Shown here one piece after another: positions 43,926-54,500 of a stretch of 64,000 nucleotides of DNA (position 1 is the first letter of the stretch; each line of letters starts with the position of its first letter). The DNA comes from Maniola hyperantus (lineage: Eukaryota > Arthropoda > Insecta > Lepidoptera > Nymphalidae). The notes beneath the pieces were generated by a model. It made no database searches, was not told the origin of the DNA, and worked only from the letters and a program-made list of their open reading frames with translations. The translations under genes and the position numbers were made by a program. The stretch spans positions 9,597,852 through 9,661,851 of the forward strand of contig NC_048545.1 of assembly GCF_902806685.2 (NCBI RefSeq), written 5' to 3'.

Positions 43926-45595
43926 CTTGGACGATTTAACCTATGGACTTGTAACGCGCCTAATATTACGAATAAAAATTTCTGTCACTTTTGGTGCGGG
44001 ACGAGGAAACACTACATAGACAACTTGACACACTCACTCAACAAAGTTTTGTGTCATTATTAACACACACATATCTAAATCTTCAACACTACTACATTTT
44101 ACGCACACTAATAAGTTATATACATCAACATACAAAGACATTACGAGTGTAAGACAGTCAAATTGATTTGCGATGCTACCGTATCGATATTTTAAAATAT
44201 ATCGATAGTTTTTCAGAAACAAAAGTAGAAGTAAGAATTTATTACTCGTATTTAATTACTTAAAACCAGTGTTTGGTCAGCGTAGCGTATTCTTGCATAC
44301 ATTCACCTCACTTAATAGGTAATTATCCCAAAAACTAATAATGCAACGTAAAAATAAGAAAAATATTTATTTAAAAAATATGCACATACTTTTTTACTTA
44401 TTTATATCATTTTTAATCTTTTGTATTTTTTTATATAACGAAATTTTCATTTAAAATTTCGATAGTGAAAATGTGCTTATTAATGACTTATATTATTATA
44501 TAATACAAAATAAACCTGACCGCGCAAAAGCCTACCAAACATAATTAGTAGGTATATCAATCAATAAAATGTTTTTTTCTTTCCAATCAATCATTTATTT
44601 ATTGCACATTGGGTTTACATGGTAATTCCAATATGGTGTACTCTTTGTCCAAAAAAATTAAATGTAAGTTATTAAATATAACACGTATTGCCCTTACAAA
44701 TTAGCAATGCAAAAATTTTCTCAATACCTGCCGCTTTTACCCCACAGCAAAATTCCATAAGACAGATATGATACTATGAAAATAAATTAGTAAACACACA
44801 CGGTGGCCTCTTCTATTTTTAACACGTCATTATTTACCATTAGGTTAATGTTATGTACATTCTTGGCGATTTAATACATAAATTTTATACATTTCGCGCC
44901 TATCACTAAAATTGCGTTGCTTTAATTTTTTTTTAAATGTATTAAGTACGTGAAATCACACAAATCGACCAGTTTTATTACAAGTATAGGTAGCGAAAAA
45001 ATTGTGGTAATTAATAATAACTATTCTTTACTTGACTTGAAGACGGTAATTTAGTCCTTAATAATAAAGAAAATGTTTTCATCGATATCGATAATCGAAC
45101 CGCAATCACTATCGTACTACTACGTAATTTCATGCTGTTCACGGGTATTCAAATTTTAACCTAATTTGTATATATCGAGGGTTGCAATTGTTTAGAAAAA
45201 ACAAAATATAGCTCGTGAGGAGTGTGACTCGTTTCTACCGAATTATTATGTACTCAATTACTGAATCGGTAAAGTTCTCGATTGTTATTTTATTATAATA
45301 ATTTATGTAATTTAATTTATAGAAAGCGTTTATTACACCAAAAATACTTACTTATGAAATGAAATTCCATCTTTTTGTAAATTTGATGTGTTTGATTTGT
45401 TCTTGCACTCACTAACGGCACAAACAGGCATTTTTCACCCAGCGTGTAAGACGTCGTCACACATCGAAAACGATTCTGACAATGACAAAATCGATTCCGC
45501 AAACAGTGTTTATAAACGCAGTGGATTAAAAATCCATTACTATTGACAGAGGGGAATAATCATGCGAGGCGCGTCCTTAGGTTAAATCGTCCAAG
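43926..45595. mobile_element. 1,670-bp DNA transposon with perfect 18-bp TIRs and 8-bp target duplication
   Basis: The left end CTTGGACGATTTAACCTA (43926-43943) is repeated as an exact inverted copy at 45578-45595, and the match continues imperfectly through GGAC and GCGCC. The direct repeat GGTTAAAA flanks both sides (43918-43925 and 45596-45603). An 8-bp duplication fits hAT-like elements. The flank also contains TTAA, so a piggyBac-type reading with poorer outer TIRs is the alternative. The inside is AT-rich, holds TATCGATA words, and has no transposase frame, so it is probably non-autonomous. Confidence 0.8.
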
Positions 45596-45651
45596 GGTTA
45601 AAATCATGAAATGATACTAAAATATCGTAAATATCAGTACCCTTATTATAA

Positions 45652-45806
45652 ATTAGAGCCTCAATAGCTCAACCGGTAAATGAGCGGACTGAAAACCGAA
45701 AGGTCGACGGTTCAAACCCCGCCCGTTGCACTATTGTCGTACCTACTCCTAACTCAAGCTTGACGCTTAGTTGGAGAGGAAAGGGGAATATTAGTCATTT
45801 AACATC
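45652..45806 (+). mobile_element. tRNA-derived SINE (family B)
   Basis: GAGCCTCAATAGCTCAACCG head, GGTTCAAACCCCGCCCG box B, GGGGAATATTAGTCATTTAA tail. It starts about 50 bp beyond the 1,670-bp transposon. Confidence 0.7.
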
Positions 45807-45814
45807 AGTACCCT

Positions 45815-46128
45815 TATTATAAATGCGAAAGTGTGATTGTTTGTTGATTTGTCCTTTAATCACATCGCAACGGTGCAACGGATTGACGTGATTTTGTGCA
45901 TGGGTAGGTATAGATAAAGACCTGGAGAGTGACATAGGCTACTTTTTATCCCGGAAAATCAACGTGTTCCCACGGGATTTTTAAAAAACCTAATTCCACG
46001 CGGGGACGCTTTGATTTTCTGGGATAAAAAGTAGCCCTTGTCCTTCCGCGGGATGTATGCTAACTCTTTACCAAATCTCATTAGCAGACAGATAGACACA
46101 CTTTCGCATTTATAATATTAGTATGTAT
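45815..46128. repeat. Two R1 copies in inverse orientation
   Basis: A plus copy (45815-46010, TAAATGCGAAAGTGTGATTG to CCTAATTCCACGCGG) runs into a minus copy (46012-46128) ending CACACTTTCGCATTTATAAT. Confidence 0.6.
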
Positions 46129-46573
46129 TGCAAAAATAAAAGAAAAGTTATTACAACGTAACTTTTATTTTCTCATAAACATATTTAAAAATGTATAGAA
46201 TAAGTAAATACCCATTGCACCTTTTAGATGATTTGCACTTAAAATATTAAATACGGAAAAAGTCTTCATTCTATTTTGCTTTTACAAAACTTACAACAAT
46301 ACATTTAAGCCTCATCTACACGAGCAGTGTTTGATAAATAATAATAATAATTTCAATTTCAAAAATATTATTGGATTCCTAATGAAAATACAAAAAACCA
46401 AAATACCAAACTTATTCTAGAACATAAAAATTACAAATCGAAAATATCATCTAAACCACCGCAACGAGGCAGGGTGCCCAGAACGCTGTTTTGTGTGCCT
46501 TTATTTCAAAAATTGAAGTACAGTAAAGGATATATTAAGTACTGAAAAGAAAATCTCCCTATATACCAGACAT

Positions 46574-46736
46574 GAGCCTCAATAGCTCAACGGGTAAAGG
46601 AGTGGACTGAAAACCGAAAGGTCGACGGTTCAAACCCCGCCCATTGCACTATTGTCGTACCTACTCCTAGCACAAGCTTGACGCTTAGTTGGAGAAGAAA
46701 GGGGAATATTAGTCATTTAACATGGCTAATATTCTT
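46574..46736 (+). mobile_element. tRNA-derived SINE (family B)
   Basis: GAGCCTCAATAGCTCAACGG head, GGTTCAAACCCCGCCCATTG box B, CATGGCTAATATTC tail. One of the least diverged copies here. Confidence 0.7.
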
Positions 46737-46838
46737 AAAAACAACAAAACCATAACGTACGTACATTACATGGATTAAGTTGGTTTTTACTTTAATATGA
46801 AATTCATAATAATATTTATTATTGAATTCGGACAATAT

Positions 46839-46933
46839 AAGTACGCGATAGGTAGAGATGGCAATCGGGGTGGCGCCGGGGCGTCCCCCCGCCTCATACC
46901 CGGATTGCCATTTCGATGTGTCTCGGACTATAG
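46839..46933. mobile_element. Short MITE copy, TAGTACGCGACAGGT family
   Basis: AAGTACGCGATAGGTAGAGA ... GGATTGCCATTTCGATGTG, with much of the centre deleted compared with the 29.1-kb copy. Confidence 0.6.
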
Positions 46934-47622
46934 GTAGGTATATAAAATGAAAATTTATAAACTGCAATAACATAATATAACAATATTATTTAGAGAATAA
47001 TAAATAACTGTGTCGTTTATAATAAGTTAATTTCAATTTTCAACAAAACTTGAGGTTTTAAAACTTGTACATACTTCATTTCACTTCGTGTAAACAAGGC
47101 TTTATACAGGCACGGCACCTCTAAATCTAACAATTTTTAAAAGTTAAAACAATATTAAGCACCAACAAAAAAAACTTTTCAAAACACTTTCTATTCGCCA
47201 CTCGCTGACTCAATACAAAAAGAGCGAGAGAGAAATAGTGTGTGCAATATTTTGAATTGTAGTGTTTATTGGCACAAGTAAATCTATTATACTTATAATT
47301 ATAAAAATACATATAAAAATGCTTTTGCGCTTATTATAAAGTACTCAACACACCAAAGCCGGGGGCATGAGACATTCTCTCCTGTCTGGTTTACAGTAGT
47401 TATGGAATTTTACCAACATTGATAGAATTTGAGCGTCGAAACAACAACGCCAGAGTAAAATGGATCTCGAGGACATTGATTTAAAGTTAAAAATTCAGTA
47501 CCACTGATTTAAGCTTGAAGCGCTGGCTCCTACATACGGACGAACTCAAGCTTCAAAAAAGCTTTCAGATACATTTTACTTCGACCCTCAAATTCTATAA
47601 ACTTGATGCGATGTAAAATCTT

Positions 47623-48262
47623 AAGAGCTTCCGAGACGGTTAAGCGGTTTTACGTCAAGCACGTAGATTTTGCAGCTGTGATAGCCTAGTAGTTAGGACG
47701 TCCGCCTTCTAATCGGAGGTTGGCGGTTTGAGCCCGGGCTCGCACCTTTTTTTTTTTAATCAGGTACAAGTTAGCCCTTGACTGCAATCTCACCTGATGG
47801 TAAGTGATGATGCAGTCTAAGATGATAGCGGGCTAACCTGGAAGGAGTATGGCAGTACTTAACCCATACCCCTTTGGTTTCTACACGGCATCGTACCGGA
47901 ACGCTAAATCGGTTGGCGTCACGGCTTTGCCGGTAGAAAAAGAAAATCCTTCTCACTCTGAGAGGAGACCCGTGCTCTGTAGTGAGCCGGTGATGGGTTG
48001 ATCATGATGATGATGATGACGTAGATTTTTGCTTCACTCAAGCATTTTGATCGTTTACAAAGTTTGCTTGGTGCTTGAGTAACATTTACGTGCTTGACGC
48101 GTGATTGATGCGTTTTTATATTTTTGCTGGACGCGAACGTTCGGACAGTGTTCGATGTATGAGAAAAGTGCAGTTTGCTTGATCAAGCCGCTTGACGCGC
48201 GCGTCATGCAAACGAAATCTACGTGCTTGACGTCAAGCCGCTTGACCGTGTCGGAAGCTCTT
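47623..48262. mobile_element. TIR element (AGAGCTTCCGA family) split by nested SINEs
   Basis: Ends AAGAGCTTCCGAGACGGT and its inverse ACCGTGTCGGAAGCTCTT. It is rich in CTTGACGTCAAG-like words. A second, uninterrupted copy is at 43484-43750. Here a SINE block (47674-48018) sits inside, flanked by the direct repeat ACGTAGATTTTGC / ACGTAGATTTTTGC, the mark of a retroposon insertion. Confidence 0.7.
47674..48018 (+). mobile_element. Nested tRNA-derived SINEs with target duplication
   Basis: The tRNA-like head (GATAGCCTAGTAGTTAGGAC, box-B-like GGTTTGAGCCC) and the tail (GAGACCCGTGCTCTGTAGTG ... GATGATGATGATGA) belong to one SINE family. The centre is replaced by a second repeat (47752-47940: CAGGTACAAGTTAGCCC ... 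GGCATCGTACCGGAACG) that also occurs at 30670-30845 in the opposite sense. Confidence 0.65.
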
Positions 48263-48404
48263 TATACTAAGGTCGTAGTAAAAAATGATTTGTAGTTTCT
48301 AGAAGGCATTGTACATCATGAAATAGAGATCTCGCAGAGAAATGCGCATTGTTGGCCGGCCCCTCACTAGATGAACGACATAAAACGAGTCGAATGGAGC
48401 GGTT

Positions 48405-48484
48405 TAATTTAGGCATCGCAAGTGTGGAATAAGACATGTCCAGCAGTGGATGTCTATCGGTTGACGATGATGATGATGATGAAT
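48405..48484 (+). mobile_element. LINE 3' tail beside DM9 last exon
   Basis: CATGTCCAGCAGTGGATGTC and TATCGGTTGACGATGATGAT end in a GAT repeat, the tail of the same LINE group as at 23.3 kb. It starts about 45 bp from the DM9 stop codon and may supply its 3' UTR. Confidence 0.5.
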
Positions 48485-48527
48485 AAAGCCGGCGGCTTCG
48501 GCGTGTGAGCGTAAGACACACGTGGAG

Positions 48528-51500
48528 TTAAATGCTGACGAGGATTTCGTACTGCTTGTGCGGGATCTCCTTGCCCGCAAAGGAGACATACATAGCGCCG
48601 TGGCTCGGATGTACCTGGAAAAAATGTTTTGCGGTTAGAATCATTATCAACCCGTCGCCGTATTTTTTCCCCCTGGACGGGCGCAGCAAACATGCTATTG
48701 TCGCGTCTCACACTACTTTCACACGGCAGTCCAGTTTTGCAGGACCGGCTTTTTACTGTATCCTGCAAAACTGGACGCTGTGTTTACATGACCAGTTTTG
48801 CAGGATCCAGAAAAAAGCTGGTCCCGCAAAACTGGACTGCCGTGTGAACGCGGTTGCATCGTGGCGGGCGCGGGGCGGGGGCTGCCACCACTCCACTATA
48901 CTGCAAAAAACAGTGTCCAGCATAAAACCGCACACAGGAAGCCGTGTGAAGACTGCTATTGAAATATATGTGTGATTAAACGGGATCTCGCTTTTTACTG
49001 GACTACGAATCCAGTTTCTAGTGAATGGATGGCTCAATTCGCCGGGATCGATTTTTTTGCAGGATTCCGCATGCGGGGTGCTCGTGTGACCGCTAGCATT
49101 CGCCATCAAACGGGATCCTGCAAAAAACTGGACTGTGAAAGGGGCTTCACAGTTAAATTCAGGTGCAACTATTTGACTGGCGTCTATCGTTCGCACCACT
49201 TAAATAGTCGCCTTAAACTTAAACGCAAGACGCACCGCAATAACATTTTTTTAAGCGTCAGCGACGCGCGGGACGCGAAGGAGCGGAACACACCAGCCCG
49301 CGCGCCACGCCGCACACCGCGTTCGCCATCTGCATTAGTACGAGTGCTACATCTGTACACAGTACACGAGCACGTGGTACAATACCTGCGCGAGCTCTCA
49401 CTCGCATCGTAGGTAACTGCTAGGAACTATATTATACCTTGCCCGGAGTAAGCGAGCCTTGCTCCCGTGCTCTGCCGATGTAGAGCGGCTCGCCCGCGGC
49501 CGTGTTTCCGCCCACGATAGCGTTCGGCGGCACCACTCCGTCGCGGTTCTCTACCCAACGGACCCGGTCCGGACGGGCGCAGCAAACCTGAAAATTGTAA
49601 GCAAAAGGTTTTTGTTATAACTTGCGTGTTCAGGAACTTTTTGATCTTGTTTATAATTTTTATGATAGTGTTTTTTTTTTACCTACACTTCAAGGAAATA
49701 TCTAAGAGTCAACAGTGGTTATCCTTTTGGATCGAAAACTCCAGTACGCGGCAAAAAATAATGTACATCGACCTTTAGAATGAGATTTCGGCTTTGTAGA
49801 GCGTTGTCTCTGTCACTCATACCTGTATGTGACGTTTCGTCGGTATCAACTACAGAGACAATGCACTACAAAACCTTTTTTCTAAAGGTCGATGTACATT
49901 ATTTTCTGGTACATTAATTCAAGGGGTTTTCAAGGACAATATCGTAGCGATGTGAGAAGATCATTTCACTAGGGAAACGCGTCCTATCTTAGAGCACAGC
50001 ATCACTTTCTATCAAGTGTGATACCCATAGCGGGCTATGATCGTAGCCCTCATAGCCCGCCACCACAGCGCGGTCACTCAGTCTGTAGGCCTCACTTGGG
50101 GTTATTGGGATGTTTTACTATGGACCCTAACAAGTTGACTTACCTCAATGGTATGGACCTGGTTTTCACGTCCGCCCCACGGCACGTAGGCCGCCTGGTG
50201 CTTGACGGCGAGCTTGCCGGGGATCAGGTCGCCCTCGTACCGGCTGCGGATCACCCACAGCGGGCTCTGGTCGTAGCCCTCGTACCCCGCTACCACGGCG
50301 CGGTCACCCAGTCTGTAGGCCTCGCCCGGCGTGGTTGGGATCCATTCTACGAGCGCTGCAATCATGTAACAATAGGTCGTTAGTCATAAGTGATTTTTGC
50401 GAATGACCTAACTAATAATTCGAACACAAACGTAGCATCCACCTAGGGAAACACATCGTATACCCTGAGGATGTTACTTCAATTCCAGTCAAAAAAGTGC
50501 TGCTGTAAGTGCTGTTGACAAGGAAGTGTGAAGTGGAGGCGAACACAATAGATCGGAGACGGTCGCCGTGATGCAGGGATATCAAGAACCTGCATAGCAC
50601 CAAAGTAGAAGAAGAATACCTCGAACACATTTATCTTCTTTTCTTTTCTTTATTTTCTTTTCGATTTCTTAAAAAGGATTCCTTTTTATCAATGAATGAT
50701 TTTCTATCCTATCTGATTTCTCAATAAGATTTTGTGCAGCATTTATATTTCACTAGAATCTAGATAATGCCCAGCGAGGATTTACGGTTTTTAAAAATCC
50801 CATGGGAACTCTGCTTTTCCAGGATAAAAAGTTGCCTATGTCATTTCACGGGACGGTTAAACGGATGAGCCTTTAAGAATCCTGTGGGAACTCTTTGATT
50901 TTCCGGGATTAAAATGCCCTTCCCCGGGATGTAAGCTGTCTGTACCAAATTTTATCAAAATCGATTAAACTGTTGGGCCGTGAAAAGCTAGCAGACAGAC
51001 AGACAGACACACTTTCGCATTTATAATATTAGTATGCAACTATGCAATAGTATGGATTTTATAAATAATTCTAGTAACAAAACAATAAGGTTTTTCAACA
51101 AAATAACAAGTCTTTAATGGCAGGACTTGATAATAAAGAAGTGGTTTTGAGAATCGTTATCACTAATCAGTAATCACCCTCTATTAGATAGTTAGGTACT
51201 TAGAAAACAATTAATAAACAGTTAAGTTTCCACAATTCCTTTTAAAAATAACTTTTCTAGGCGCCTGTATTAATATATAACATATTGTAAGTACCTACCT
51301 TCTTAAAGGTACAAAGCGCGCAAAAATTTTCTTAGGGTGTTTTTGACGCAAAACCATACATCCATACTATCCATATCTATACTAATCTTATAAATGCGAA
51401 AGTGTGTCTTTCTATCTGCTAGCTTTTCACGGCCCATCCGTTTAACCAATTTCAATGAAATTAGATGCAGAGGTAGCTTGCATCCCGGGGAAAGACATAG

Positions 51501-54500
51501 GCTACTTTTGATCCGGGAAAATCAAAGAGTTCCTACGGGATTTTAAAAAACCTAAATTCACGCGGACGGAGTCGCGGGCATGATCTAGTAATCTAGTAAT
51601 TACTAAATATGGCGCTCCGCTGTTATGGCATGCAGTAGCGGAATTTAATACGCGGGTTTCCGTTAGACTTGTCTCTTGACTATCACATGAAAGAAAACTC
51701 TCCTACGATTTTCAAAATATACGAGAACCCCTCTCGACCACAAATCATTTTTCACTTGGGCTATTCATAGGAATAAGCAACATCTGGTTCATTCAAATAT
51801 TTATTTTGTACTGATATTAGTATTTTAGATCGAAGAGGCAGGAGTCTCATGTTTAAAAATAGTACATAGTTACTAGCCGTACGTACCTACCTACCTACGT
51901 CTTTTAGATAAAAGTGTTTCATATTATCATTATTTTGACTTGATCATTATTTATAAAGAGTTTTATTTAGCTTCACTATCGTACTATGATTATTTTAAAA
52001 TCTTGCGCGACGGATTATTCAACTGTATTGATGCTTATGTATATGTAAATTCACACTCAAACTTCGTTTTCATGACAATACGAATAATTATTATTCTGGA
52101 TTACAAATCCTTAATTATTAAGGATTTGGATATAGGCATTATCATAATTATTATGATGCTGCAGATAATACTACGAATTATGGGGCAGGCCATGTTAGTC
52201 GCAGATCCCGCGGCCATCGCCGCTGAGGCAGGCGAGCTTAAGAAGGTAGAGGGAAATGGGTGGACGAGGAAAGCGGAAGACAGTGTGGTGGCGCGCTCTG
52301 AAGAAGGCCTATGTCCGGCAGTGGACACAAACAGGCAGGACACTAACTTAAGCCGCAAGGATCAAGGAACTTGACCAACAGATTTTCAAAGCTGCTTTCA
52401 TAGGTCTCTCACAAGGATCGCCACAGAACACGAATTTTTAGGCTATATCTAAAACACTGCGCTTTCTGGTGTGAGTCACTGGGACCCCAATCTCTGTGCC
52501 CGCTCATTGGCTTTGCGATTCGTTCAGTTTAGAGTACCTTTATGAAAATGTACGTAATAGGTACCTACATGAAAAAATACAGCATCAAAACTTACGTCCA
52601 AATCCCGGGTATCCGTAGGAAGGCGGTGCTGGTCCTCCGGGATAAGTCATTGCCGCTGGGTGGGGCGCTGTGGCTGGCTGATTTGGGTATCCAGCAAACC
52701 CTGGTTGGTATTGATTCTGTGCGGGCGGTGGTGCGTTTGCCGGGTTGTAAATTTGAGGGTAGATCTGACCCTGCGGTGGTGGGTACTGGGGTGGGTTGCC
52801 GCCGTATGGATCTGAGAAATATAGAAATTATAAATAAATATATTACTTAGCCGTATTTAATCAGTCAACCTGTATGCCTGAGAGTTCTCTATAGTGTTCT
52901 CAAAGGTGTGTGAAATCTGCTAATCTGCATTTTACTTAGCCGTATTTAATCAGTCAACCTGTATGCCTGAGAGTTCTCTATAGTGTTCTCAAAGGTGTGT
53001 GAAATCTGCTAATCTGCATTTGGCCAGTGTGTTAGACTATGGCCAAATCCTTCATTCTGAGAGGAGACCAAGCATAAAGCTTGTACTAGACTAGGAGTAG
53101 CTATCTATAACAATAGACAACCAGTAATTTCACCTTTCAGCCCTCTCCTGACTGTTGAGATATTGATTGAGGCTATTTTAAAACTAACTTTCACGATGCC
53201 TGAAAGTTACGCGATAAAACCTGTAAATATTTTTTTTAATTACTAAAAGCCGCTTATTTAGAGGGTCTGGGGTTCAATTCCGGGCATGCATGCATTACTT
53301 GTAACTTTTCGGAGTCATGTGCGTTTTAAGCAATTAAATATCACTTGCTTTAATGGTGAAGTTTTGCATCTGCATTCATTTTTAGCTCTGTAGGTACACA
53401 TTGATCCAATGTTTGAAAAAAAAAACAATGTGGTCGGCAAGTGCACATTGGCCGGCACTGGCCGACCAATGTGCAATGCTCAATTTACATTGCCAGCAAA
53501 TGGAAGCGAAATTCTAAAATTTTGCATAGCATACTGACCACTATCACTTATCGCGTAAAGTACATATTGCCACCGAGAAAAAATAATCGGCGAATGCGTG
53601 AATTGTTGTATGTTAATGATAACAGAACATGTTTATCACAATATAAGTAGTTGGTGACTAAATTTTATAAATAGAAAACAAAAAGTATGAATCACCAGGA
53701 ATATAATTTTATAATTTATGTTACCAGGCGTAGTTACAAAAGTAGTAAATGTATTTAAGCAGACCCCCATCTACAGTTACACAGTATTAGGGATATTATA
53801 GCAGTTAACAATTTAAAATTATTTTTATTCAAATAATAAGTCCTAGATATAGAATACCTTCCAGTTATAGTTCTACACAGAACACGACTTGTTTATGTAA
53901 CCACTTGCAATGAAATGCTTTTAGATCAACACCTATTGGCTATATTTTAGGATCAAGATAATAAGGATTGAGGTGTATTACTGATAATGTTAAGTTTATT
54001 ACTTAGTCTGTAGATAGCAATTCTGTACAAGTATGACTCAATGCAAATAAAACATTTTTTCCTTAATGTATGTTGCTTACACAATATGGGAGTTCTTTTA
54101 GTAATGTTAGTGTTTATTTTATACTAGATGATGCCCCCTGACTTCGTCCACGTGGATTTAGGTTTCTTAAAAATCCCCGGAATGCAAGCTATCCCTGTAC
54201 CAAATTTCGTCAAAATCGGTTGAACAGATAGGCAGTGAAAGGCTAGCAGACAGACAGACAGACACACTTTCGCATTTACAATATTAGTATGGATTTTAAA
54301 AAGAACATTATAGCCCAGTTAAATGACTAATATTCCCCTTTCCCCTCCAACTAAGCGTCATACTTGTGCTAGGAGTAGGTACGAGAATAGCGCAACGGGC
54401 AGGGTTTGAAACGCTGACCTTTCAGTTTTCAGTCTACTCCTTTAACCATTGAGCTATTGAGGCTTATGAATTAAAGTCAAGACTTATGACTATGAATACT

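Larger units (their letters stand above)
40949..48527. other. Intergenic block between SLC46-like and DM9 genes
   Basis: Filled by R1 and fold-back repeats, the 1,670-bp transposon and SINEs. 41300-42180, 46130-46570 and 46935-47620 are AT-rich with nothing recognisable. Confidence 0.6.

Noticed and set aside
48532..49412. Several overlapping frames of 70-148 codons on both strands
   Set aside because: They fall in GC-rich inverted-repeat elements and on the antisense of DM9 exons; symmetry of the repeats keeps stops out.
50018..50383. 121-codon plus-strand frame
   Set aside because: It is the antisense shadow of the DM9 exon and its relict copy.
52542..52850. 102-codon plus-strand frame
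   Set aside because: Antisense of the Pro/Tyr-rich DM9 exon, which has matching phases and splice sites on the minus strand.
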